A stretch of 8,763 nucleotides of DNA, from positions 1,508-10,270 of the forward strand of contig MFGX01000072.1 of NCBI GenBank assembly GCA_001778455.1, written 5' to 3'. Below the pieces are notes generated by a model. It saw only the letters and a program-made list of their open reading frames with translations. It searched no databases and had not been told where the DNA came from. This stretch comes from Candidatus Fraserbacteria bacterium RBG_16_55_9. Its GTDB lineage: Bacteria > Bipolaricaulota > Bipolaricaulia > RBG-16-55-9. Positions 1 to 5,584 of this stretch are shown here, piece after piece. The number at the start of each line of letters is the position of its first letter. Position 1 is the first letter of the stretch. The position numbers and the translations under genes were made by a program.

Positions 1-1
1 G

Positions 2-676
2 ATTGCTGTAGATTCGAACGGGAAAGCCCATCTCATTTATGTGGCGAAGGGCCTGACGTATGCCACGAACGTATCAGGGCGTTGGGAGATCTCAATCATC
101 GATTCAAACGGATCCGATGGTTCTCTCGCTTTGGATCACAACAACAAGATCCATGTAAGCTATGGCGCTTTTGAGAACGGAGATTCGGTCTTGAAGTACG
201 CAACGAATAGCTCAGGAACTTGGAAAGTCAGCACAATCGATGGCACAGAAGAACAGATCGATGTGGAAAACCCTTCATTGGCTCTGGATTCCCTGAGCAA
301 GGTTCACATAACTTATCACGCAACAGATCACACAACAGATTCTGGAGTCGCAGGAGGTCTCAAGTATGCGACTAATGACTTAGGCTGGTGGCAGACATTC
401 ACCATCGCAGAGGGCGATCTCGGGTGGATTAATTCTATAGCCATCGATTCCAAGGGCAGCACCCATATCAGCTATGTGGATGAGACATCCAATGCTCTCA
501 AGTATGCGACCAATAGATCAGGGTCTTGGAAGATATTCACCGTGGACCATCAAGATGTGGGATTGCACACTTCTTTGGCTAGCGACTCCAAGGGCAATCT
601 ACACATAATCTATTCTTTGCAGCAAAACTGGCCTATGGGTAACCCTTCTTTGAAGTACGCGACGAACACTCGGTGA
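2..676 (+). CDS. Secreted-type beta-propeller-like repeat protein, 3' end (partial)
   Basis: The reading frame is open from base 2 and ends at TGA 674-676, so about 224 residues of a longer protein are present. The first in-frame GTG (41) is inside a repeat and is not a real start. Seen: about five units of 45-55 residues, each with the pattern S-x-A-x-D-S-x-G-x-x-H-I-x-Y, a variable loop, then L-K-Y-A-T-N-x-S-G-x-W and a short beta-like strand. The last unit stops directly after LKYATN, so the protein ends in mid-repeat, as happens when a propeller closes by pairing its first and last strands. There is no cysteine or membrane segment here. Repeats of this kind are common in exported bacterial and archaeal surface proteins; ligand and function are unknown. 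One sampled 60-base line (181-240) is 45% GC against 62% for a line in accA, so codon use differs from its neighbours and lateral origin is possible. Confidence 0.75.
   Translation: MAVDSNGKAHLIYVAKGLTYATNVSGRWEISIIDSNGSDGSLALDHNNKIHVSYGAFENGDSVLKYATNSSGTWKVSTIDGTEEQIDVENPSLALDSLSKVHITYHATDHTTDSGVAGGLKYATNDLGWWQTFTIAEGDLGWINSIAIDSKGSTHISYVDETSNALKYATNRSGSWKIFTVDHQDVGLHTSLASDSKGNLHIIYSLQQNWPMGNPSLKYATNTR
358..514 (+). repeat. Direct DNA repeats inside the propeller gene
   Basis: The LKYATN segments are conserved in DNA as well as protein. TCTCAAGTATGCGAC occurs identically at 358-372 and 496-510, and the match continues with one mismatch to 376 and 514. More diverged copies lie near 190-207 and 648-666. 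This points to fairly recent tandem duplication of repeat units. Confidence 0.6.
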
Positions 677-707
677 TCAGAGAAGGAAGCATTGTGCGCT
701 CGTAGGC

Positions 708-736
708 ATGTCCGTTAAGAAATATTAACGGTCCAT
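708..736 (+). terminator. Hairpin after the propeller gene, possible terminator
   Basis: CCGTTAA (712-718) pairs perfectly with TTAACGG (725-731) around the loop GAAATA. ATG (708-710) and CAT (734-736) can add three pairs across a small internal loop. It starts 32 bases after the stop of the propeller gene. The downstream bases are pyrimidine-rich (CCTCCTCCCTC) but not a T-run, so intrinsic termination is uncertain. It could also be a 3'-end stabiliser. Confidence 0.4.
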
Positions 737-754
737 ACCTCCTCCCTCACCCGC

Positions 755-780
755 ACAGAACGGAGGAAGTCCAGTTCTGT
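755..780 (+). other. Stable intergenic hairpin
   Basis: ACAGAACGGA (755-764) pairs with TCC (770-772) and GTTCTGT (774-780), giving a 10-bp stem with one bulged A (773) and a five-base loop GGAAG. No T-run follows. It lies between the end of the propeller gene and the weak promoter candidate for the coiled-coil gene. It could be a protein-binding site or a structure in a read-through RNA. The role is unknown. Confidence 0.45.
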
Positions 781-783
781 TGC

Positions 784-811
784 TTGCAAAGTGGGAAGAC
801 CCTTTTAAATG
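784..811 (+). promoter_or_regulatory. Weak sigma70-like promoter candidate for the coiled-coil gene
   Basis: TTGCAA (784-789), a 16-base spacer and TAAATG (806-811), or the overlapping TTAAAT at 805-810 as -10. This is the best bacterial promoter-like pair I see in the 276-base gap upstream of the gene starting at 953. Matches are only moderate. If used, transcription would begin near 817 and give a leader of roughly 135 bases. Confidence 0.3.
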
Positions 812-856
812 GCCGTATTTGCCTTGGCTGCCCTGTCCCCATGCTCTGCCCTAGCC

Positions 857-944
857 GTCCCCTACTTCCCCCCATCGAAGGTGACTTCAGTTACCGATGC
901 TCTCTTGGGGGACTCCTAGAATGAAGGCAACGCTAAAGGGGGGA
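857..944 (+). promoter_or_regulatory. Structured leader with C-runs able to pair the ribosome binding site
   Basis: CATC (873-876) and GGTGAC (880-885) pair with GTTACC (890-895) and GATG (896-899), leaving a GAA bulge and a TTCA loop. Just upstream is a six-C run (868-873). It can pair either with GGGGG at 907-911, extending the hairpin, or with the GGGGGG Shine-Dalgarno-like run at 938-943; TCCCCCC 867-873 matches GGGGGGA 938-944 over 7 bp. GTCCCC (857-862) can also pair with GGGGAC (908-913). The pairings are seen in the sequence; a regulatory switch is inference. It matches no riboswitch class I recognise. Confidence 0.3.
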
Positions 945-952
945 TAAACCAA

Positions 953-2080
953 ATGCGTACGTCACAGACATTCAAACGGACGGCTCTGGCCTTGCTGCTT
1001 ATGGCGCTCTTGAGCCTCTTCTCCCTGAGCTCTGCAATGGCAGATGAGGACAAGAGTGTCCAAGAGAAGATCCAGCAGCTACAGGCCATGGTCAACGACT
1101 TAGAGGCCGTGGTCAAGTCACTCACGCTACAGGTGCAGAAGGTCTCCGAGACGGCCATCTCCGACTTGGAGAACTTCCGACCTCGGCTCTTCACCATGGA
1201 GAACCTCACCAAGGACAACACCTTCGAGATTAAGAAGCTCTCGGGGACCGTGGCAAAGCTCTCGGAGATGGTGGAAGCCTTGAGCGAGCTACCTGATCAG
1301 GTGGCCCACCTCAAGTCCTATGTCTCCGATCTGGATGCGAATCTTTCTTCCAGCGTCGAAGCACTCTCCAACCGAATGGGAGCCATTGAGTTGGCCGTCA
1401 GCAAGCTTCAGGAGGGCGTGGAGCAGAGCATCACTCTCACGAATGCCTTCCAGGAGAACCTAGGAAAGCTTTTTAGTCGGCTGGATGCAGACGAGAACAT
1501 CCTGGGTGCCTTGCACGGCGGCATCGGATCGCTGGCGGCCCGACTCGATGATCTCGAGGGACGCACCGCCACGCTGTCGTCCGCGGTGGCTCAAGTGGAC
1601 AGCCTCTCCGGCATGTTCTCCCAATTCCAGGTCAATCTGGCTGAGGTTGCGGCCCGTCAAGACAAATCGGAAACTCGATGGGCTCAGCTGAAGGATATGC
1701 TGGATCAGTTGCAGATGGATTTCATGCAACTGAAGCAATCGAAGGGGGACGGTACGACGCCCGCGACGGACACGACGCTGGCGGCTAGGGTAGATCGCCT
1801 CGCGACCAGGCTGTCTGAGGTGCTCACACTAGTGGAGAGCAACCAGAAAACCGTGGTTGACCTTCAACAGTCCTTTACCAAGATGAAGGATCAGCTCAAG
1901 ATTGAGATCTTGGCTTCCATCCCGAATCTTCCGACTGAGGACACCATCCGTATCACGATCGAAGAGATCGCGGCCAAGCAGATCAAGGAGGCTCAGGCTC
2001 GAGCAGACGCAGCTCAGGGTCTTGCCGTGGTGGCTTTGTTGGCCAGCATGGCTGCCATCGTGGCTGCTCTGTTGCTCTAA
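953..2080 (+). CDS. Exported coiled-coil protein with C-terminal hydrophobic anchor (Omp-alpha-like architecture)
   Basis: 375 residues, function not assigned. Seen: a signal peptide at 1-30 (basic start, Leu/Ala-rich core, likely cut after A-M-A30), then a long, Cys-free, alpha-helical region rich in heptad-spaced Leu/Val/Met (about 35-262). A short polar linker (263-274, rich in G, T and D) follows, then a second helical block (276-352), and a final hydrophobic helix at 356-375 that ends at the C-terminus with no basic tail. The start ATG 953 has the G-run 938-943 nine bases upstream. Known: Thermotoga maritima Omp-alpha has signal peptide, rod-like coiled coil and a C-terminal membrane segment, and spaces the outer membrane from the cell wall; it also has an SLH domain, which I do not see here. 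Inference: an envelope tether or spacer in a diderm cell. Similarity to SMC-like proteins would be coiled-coil composition only. Confidence 0.7.
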   Translation: MRTSQTFKRTALALLLMALLSLFSLSSAMADEDKSVQEKIQQLQAMVNDLEAVVKSLTLQVQKVSETAISDLENFRPRLFTMENLTKDNTFEIKKLSGTVAKLSEMVEALSELPDQVAHLKSYVSDLDANLSSSVEALSNRMGAIELAVSKLQEGVEQSITLTNAFQENLGKLFSRLDADENILGALHGGIGSLAARLDDLEGRTATLSSAVAQVDSLSGMFSQFQVNLAEVAARQDKSETRWAQLKDMLDQLQMDFMQLKQSKGDGTTPATDTTLAARVDRLATRLSEVLTLVESNQKTVVDLQQSFTKMKDQLKIEILASIPNLPTEDTIRITIEEIAAKQIKEAQARADAAQGLAVVALLASMAAIVAALLL

Positions 2081-2155
2081 GAGCTCTCCTGTGAGAATTG
2101 GAATAGCTAGGATTACCCCTTTGGCGGCAAGCAGAGCGTAGGGGATCTTAGCCAG

Positions 2156-2194
2156 GAGCGGGAGGTGAAACCCACCTCCCGCTCTCATTTTCAT
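2156..2194 (+). terminator. Rho-independent terminator of the coiled-coil gene, in a convergent gap
   Basis: GAGCGGGAGGTG (2156-2167) pairs perfectly over 12 bp with CACCTCCCGCTC (2173-2184) around the loop AAACC. It is followed by a T-rich tail (TCATTTTCATT, 2185-2195). The stem also faces the 3' end of the minus-strand operon, whose stop is at 2195, but on that strand no T-run follows. It is therefore best read as a plus-strand terminator that may also block read-through from the other side. Confidence 0.85.
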
Positions 2195-3127
2195 TCATCT
2201 TCTCAAGAGATGTCGCGCGAGGAAGAGGACATTGGCAGGTCGCTCAGCCAGTCTCCGCATGAAATACGGGTACCACTCCTGTCCGTACGAGACGTAGACC
2301 CGCACCCGATAGCCGTCTCGGGCCAACGAATCCTGAAGGTCTCTGCGGATGCCGTAGAGCATCTGGAACTCAAATCGATCCTTCGGTATTTGATTCGTCT
2401 GAGTAAAGCGTCTGGCCCATTGAAGGATTCTCTCATCGTGTGTCGCCACGGCGGTGTACACACTGCTCTCTAGAGCGGGTGAGCTCCAAAGCAATTTCAA
2501 GAGCTCCACATAATTGCGATCGACGTCCTGTTTGCTGGAAAAGGCTACAGCGGGAGGTTCCGCATAGGCTCCCTTGCACAATCTCACGTTGCCGCCCAGA
2601 GTGATCAAACGCTCGATGTCGCGGCGGCTGCGATGAAGATACGCCTGAAGAACTATACCCATATTCGCGGCATAGCCCGCATCCCGCAGGCGCTCATAGA
2701 GCTGGATTGTTCGTTCCGTATGCGCGGAACTCTCCATGTCAATACGAACGAAGTTCCCATAACGCTTTGCGCGCTCGAGAATCATCGTTAGGTTCTCGAG
2801 ACAAAGCTCATCTCCAAGATCCAGGCCCATCTGAGTCAGCTTGAGCGATGCGTGGGAGCCAAGTTCGTCTTTGTGAATCGCATCGAGAATGTGGAGATAT
2901 TCGCGTGCAGCGCCAATGGCTTCTTCGCGCGTGTGGGTATTCTCCCCCAAGTGGTCGAGGGTGGCCAAGATGCCGTGTTCGTTGAGCCTTTGCACAACGT
3001 CAATGGCTTCGCCTAGGGTCTCACCGGCCACGAAGCGGCGTGCCGCTCTGCGAGAGAGCGGAAGCTTCAGCACGAGAGCCCGAGCACGGTCGCTGCGTGA
3101 TAACCCCAGGAGCAGATGTCTTAACAT
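2195..3127 (-). CDS. Proline dehydrogenase (FAD-dependent, monofunctional)
   Basis: Oxidises L-proline to pyrroline-5-carboxylate with FAD and passes electrons to the membrane quinone pool; first step of proline catabolism. 310 residues, the usual size of a monofunctional bacterial PRODH and without the aldehyde dehydrogenase half of PutA. Family motifs in order: T-L-D-H-L-G-E (56-62), S-L-K-L-T-Q-M-G (94-101, with the flavin-region Lys96), V-R-I-D-M-E (127-132), V-R-L-C-K-G-A-Y (181-188), F-E-F-Q-M-L-Y-G (252-259) and Y-G-Q-E-W-Y-P-Y-F-M-R-R (281-292). In characterised members the last pair of arginines binds the proline carboxylate. ATG 3127 lies 24 bases after the DOMON gene stop, so it is the last gene of the operon. 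No P5C dehydrogenase gene is in the window. The initial residues are Arg-rich and helical, as in Thermus PRODH. Confidence 0.93.
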   Translation of the reverse strand: MLRHLLLGLSRSDRARALVLKLPLSRRAARRFVAGETLGEAIDVVQRLNEHGILATLDHLGENTHTREEAIGAAREYLHILDAIHKDELGSHASLKLTQMGLDLGDELCLENLTMILERAKRYGNFVRIDMESSAHTERTIQLYERLRDAGYAANMGIVLQAYLHRSRRDIERLITLGGNVRLCKGAYAEPPAVAFSSKQDVDRNYVELLKLLWSSPALESSVYTAVATHDERILQWARRFTQTNQIPKDRFEFQMLYGIRRDLQDSLARDGYRVRVYVSYGQEWYPYFMRRLAERPANVLFLARHLLRR

Positions 3128-3151
3128 GAGAGGAGTTCCCTTACTTCCTAT

Positions 3152-3850
3152 TCAAGGAGGTGGAACCTGTATGGCTTCTCCTGTGTACAAATTGACCTCG
3201 ATCGTGCTCCAGTTGTCCCCATACAAGCCAACGAAGTTTGCAAACTCTGCCGTAGCGAGTTGGATGCGCATGGGCATGTTGTCCGGTCGGATCGGTTTGT
3301 CAAATCCATCGGAGGGGACAAGCTGGCGCACCAGCTCAATCGTCGTCCCTTGAGGTCCTGAGGTGCCGGCCTTCTCCAGGATGTCATCTGTCCCGCCCAG
3401 ATCAGGATCCGGTGTGTGGCTCGTCAGTTGATCCGCGTAGTCATCTCGAGCGTAGATCTGACCTTCTTTCACATACGCAACGAGGATGTCCCCACCCTTC
3501 ATGCGCGGACCTGTGGGCTCGAGAGAGATCTCCACCCGGCCTTGCAAGGGGCTTGTCAGACCCAGATAAATTACCCCCTTGCCCTCGTCGATCCTCCAGT
3601 AGAGAATCATTCCGTTCTGGGGGTCTCGATAGAGGTACGCGTACTCTCCTCGGCTGATGATGCCATCCACTTGGGGGAAAGCCGATGGAGCGGAAGAGGA
3701 CGTAGCCACCTCGCCCCGAGGAGAAGAGGCAATAACAGAATTTGCTTCTCGTCCCTTGAGTTTGAGCTGAAAATCCACGATCAAGATGACCGTGCTCGCC
3801 AGGACGAGAATGGCCAGCATCAGAGTGAGGGCTAGCGCCTTCTGTTTCAT
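3152..3850 (-). CDS. Membrane-anchored DOMON-domain protein
   Basis: 232 residues. Seen: an N-terminal hydrophobic segment (about 4-26, with no clear cleavage site, so probably an anchor), a Ser/Pro-rich linker (40-60), then an extracytoplasmic domain. The domain has typical DOMON landmarks: V-D-G-I-I-S-x-G-E-Y (61-70), a YWRID...IYLGL strand pair (84-98), M-K-G-G-D-I-L-V-A-Y-V (117-127), the D-x-D-L-G-G-T-D-D-I-L segment (148-158), and G-T-T-I-E-L-V-R-x-L with S-D-G-F-D-K-P (168-186). Known: DOMON domains bind haem b or sugars and often act in electron transfer. Met117, Met192, Met194 and His145 are possible axial ligands, but I cannot assign them. Gaps are 10 bases from the regulator gene before it and 24 from proline dehydrogenase after it. 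A role as redox partner of the operon is inference. Confidence 0.82.
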   Translation of the reverse strand: MKQKALALTLMLAILVLASTVILIVDFQLKLKGREANSVIASSPRGEVATSSSAPSAFPQVDGIISRGEYAYLYRDPQNGMILYWRIDEGKGVIYLGLTSPLQGRVEISLEPTGPRMKGGDILVAYVKEGQIYARDDYADQLTSHTPDPDLGGTDDILEKAGTSGPQGTTIELVRQLVPSDGFDKPIRPDNMPMRIQLATAEFANFVGLYGDNWSTIEVNLYTGEAIQVPPP

Positions 3851-3860
3851 GAAGTTCTCT

Positions 3861-4586
3861 TTAGAGGAGGTTCTCCTTCAGCGCGATCAGAAAGGGTTCG
3901 GCCAGCTTGCTCAGTCCTTCACGGTCCACAATGTAGATCTTCGAACCTTCCAGTGCGATCAATCCGCGATCTTTGAGGCGGGAGAGCATGCGGATGGCCG
4001 TCTCTGTAGCGACTCCAGCGAGTTCGGCCAACTCCTGGCGGCTGAGTTCCATCCCGATATCCAGCCCCTTACCTGTCTGGACGCCGTACTGCTTGCCCAT
4101 GAGCAGGAGCAGTCGCGCCAATCGTTCCAGGCTTCCCTCATACGAGGCCTCCATGAGTTTGTCTTGGAAGCCCTTGAGCTCGCGGGCCAGTTTCTCAATG
4201 AACTTCAAAGCTACTTCGGGATGCCCCCGCAAGAACGCGATGAACGGCTCGCGCTCAATGAAGTGGAGCGTCGTTTCCTCTAAGGTTTCTGCGTAGGCCG
4301 TATAGACTTCTCGGTCGAATAGAGTCTTTTCGCCCAAGATCTCCCCGGGCCCCAGGAGCTTGAGGATCTGTTTTTTGCCTCGAAGGGAATGCTTGGCAAG
4401 CTTCACTTTGCCTTTGCAGATGATGTAGAGGCCGAAAGCCGGTTCCCCCTCTTGGAAAACGACTTCTCCTTTGGGATACTGGAGTGACCGCGACATCTCG
4501 CGAATCGCTTCCAGCGTCTCAGAGCCTAGGCCCGAGAAGAGCCAGGAGCATTCACCGCAGCATTCTTTGCGAAGGGGAGTTGGCAT
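3861..4586 (-). CDS. Crp/Fnr-family transcription regulator
   Basis: 241 residues from ATG 4586. The GTG at 4595 would add three residues, but it lies inside the GGAGGTGA ribosome site that serves ATG 4586, so I prefer the ATG. Seen: a cyclic-nucleotide-binding-like beta roll (about 20-130, with G-E-x-x-F-Q-E-G-E-P and L-G-P-G-E-I-L-G-E), a long dimer helix (about 125-150), and a winged helix-turn-helix (181-222) with L-S-R-Q-E-L-A-E-L-A-G-V and the recognition helix T-E-T-A-I-R. Glu195 and Arg199 match the DNA-reading Glu and Arg of Crp and Fnr, while Ile198 replaces Fnr's Ser. An N-terminal C-C-x-x-C cluster (Cys9, Cys10, Cys13) plus Cys57 are the only cysteines. That recalls Fnr iron-sulphur sensing but is not its standard spacing. 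It sits five bases after accA and ten before the DOMON gene, so it may control its own operon. Confidence 0.88.
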   Translation of the reverse strand: MPTPLRKECCGECSWLFSGLGSETLEAIREMSRSLQYPKGEVVFQEGEPAFGLYIICKGKVKLAKHSLRGKKQILKLLGPGEILGEKTLFDREVYTAYAETLEETTLHFIEREPFIAFLRGHPEVALKFIEKLARELKGFQDKLMEASYEGSLERLARLLLLMGKQYGVQTGKGLDIGMELSRQELAELAGVATETAIRMLSRLKDRGLIALEGSKIYIVDREGLSKLAEPFLIALKENLL

Positions 4587-4591
4587 GGCTC

Positions 4592-4599
4592 TCACCTCC
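4592..4599 (-). promoter_or_regulatory. Perfect Shine-Dalgarno that sets the Crp/Fnr gene start
   Basis: The minus strand reads GGAGGTGA, a full match to the anti-Shine-Dalgarno end of 16S rRNA, five bases before ATG 4586. The TGA within it is the stop codon of accA, so termination of accA and initiation of the regulator share the same bases. This suggests translational coupling. Confidence 0.8.
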
Positions 4600-5584
4600 C
4601 TCTGGAACTCGCAGGAGGCTCAACGGCCTCCACAAGCTCCTCATAGACTCCCATGGTCTGGAACTTCTGGCGACGCATTTGGAGCATCTCCATCGTATCG
4701 AACGATTCAATCTCTTCTAGGTTCCGCAGCAGGGCCCCTTTGAGAGACTGCGCAGCCGCTTCGTAGTCGCTCTGAGCTCCACCGGGCGGTTCTGGGATGA
4801 TCTCGTCGATCACTTTGAGCTCTCGTAGGCGCTCCGCGGTTACTTGGAGCGCTCGTGCGGCGTCTGGGGCCTTCGCCCGATCGCGCCAGAGAATGGCTGC
4901 GCATCCCTCCGGGCTGATCACGGAATAGATCGCATTCTCCATCATTAAGACTCGATCACCCACACCGATGCCCAGTGCCCCACCGCTACCTCCTTCGCCA
5001 AGGATGGCGACGACAATCGGCACAGGCAGTTGGAACATCTCGTAGATATTTTGGGCCAGCGCTCCCCCGATGTGGCGCTCTTCCGAGGCGATGCCTGGGT
5101 AAGCCCCCGGCGTATCAATGAAGCTGACTATGGGGAATTGAAAGCGTTCGGCCAGCTTCATCGCGCGCAGAGCTTTTCGGTAGCCCTCAGGGTGAGACAT
5201 GCCAAAATTTCTTTCTCGATTCTCCTCTGCCGTGCGCCCCTTTTGATTTCCGATGGCCACGACCGTTCGTCCCTCGAAGCGTGCAAGCGACGTCACGATG
5301 GCTCGATCATCCCCATAGAGACGGTCGCCGCGCAGCTCGTAGAAATCGTCCATGATCTCTTCTAAATAGTCGAGCGTGAACGGCCGCTTGGGATGACGGG
5401 CGAGCTTGACTCGCTCCCAGTCGTCGAGTTCTTTGGGAGCAGTCGGGGTGCGAAGCGTCTCGAGCTTGGCTTTCAGGCGGGAGATCTCATCGGAGAGATC
5501 GATCCCGTCCACTCGGCTTAGTGCTTTGAGCTCCTCAATCTTCTTCTCGAGTTCGTGTATGGAAGCAGAGGGCTTACCGGCCAT
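4592..5584 (-). CDS. accA: Acetyl-CoA carboxylase carboxyltransferase subunit alpha
   Basis: With AccD forms the carboxyltransferase that moves CO2 from biotin on the carrier protein to acetyl-CoA, making malonyl-CoA for fatty acid synthesis in the cytoplasm. 330 residues, normal family length. Seen: the N-terminal helical region (8-45), the conserved R-H-P-x-R-P-x-T-L-D-Y (63-73), the G-N-Q-K-G-R segment (112-117), F-I-D-T-P-G-A-Y-P-G (155-164), the oxyanion-type glycine run G-E-G-G-S-G-G-A-L (196-204) and S-P-E-G-C-A-A-I-L-W (224-233). AGGAGG (5590-5595) lies five bases before ATG 5584. The start overlaps the end of accD by 11 bases, and the stop lies five bases before the regulator start, so it is firmly within the operon. 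The short C-terminal tail after about 322 is not conserved. Confidence 0.97.
   Translation of the reverse strand: MAGKPSASIHELEKKIEELKALSRVDGIDLSDEISRLKAKLETLRTPTAPKELDDWERVKLARHPKRPFTLDYLEEIMDDFYELRGDRLYGDDRAIVTSLARFEGRTVVAIGNQKGRTAEENRERNFGMSHPEGYRKALRAMKLAERFQFPIVSFIDTPGAYPGIASEERHIGGALAQNIYEMFQLPVPIVVAILGEGGSGGALGIGVGDRVLMMENAIYSVISPEGCAAILWRDRAKAPDAARALQVTAERLRELKVIDEIIPEPPGGAQSDYEAAAQSLKGALLRNLEEIESFDTMEMLQMRRQKFQTMGVYEELVEAVEPPASSRGR

Noticed and set aside
755..800. Resemblance to RNase P RNA (GGAGGAAGTCC and ACAGAA motifs)
   Set aside because: The two motifs are in the wrong order and adjacent, and the rest of the conserved core is absent; they simply form the two sides of a hairpin.
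916..1221. Minus-strand open frame over the start of the coiled-coil gene
   Set aside because: Low-complexity Ser/Leu-rich mirror of the coding strand with no ribosome site; the plus-strand gene has a clear signal peptide.
2165..2473. Plus-strand open frame opposite proline dehydrogenase
   Set aside because: The minus strand carries an unmistakable full-length enzyme; this frame has no family features and overlaps the terminator.
3786..4283. Plus-strand open frame opposite the Crp/Fnr gene
   Set aside because: Antisense shadow of a well-supported regulator gene.
4595..4595. GTG start for the Crp/Fnr protein
   Set aside because: It is part of the GGAGGTGA ribosome site for ATG 4586; adding three residues gains no conserved sequence.
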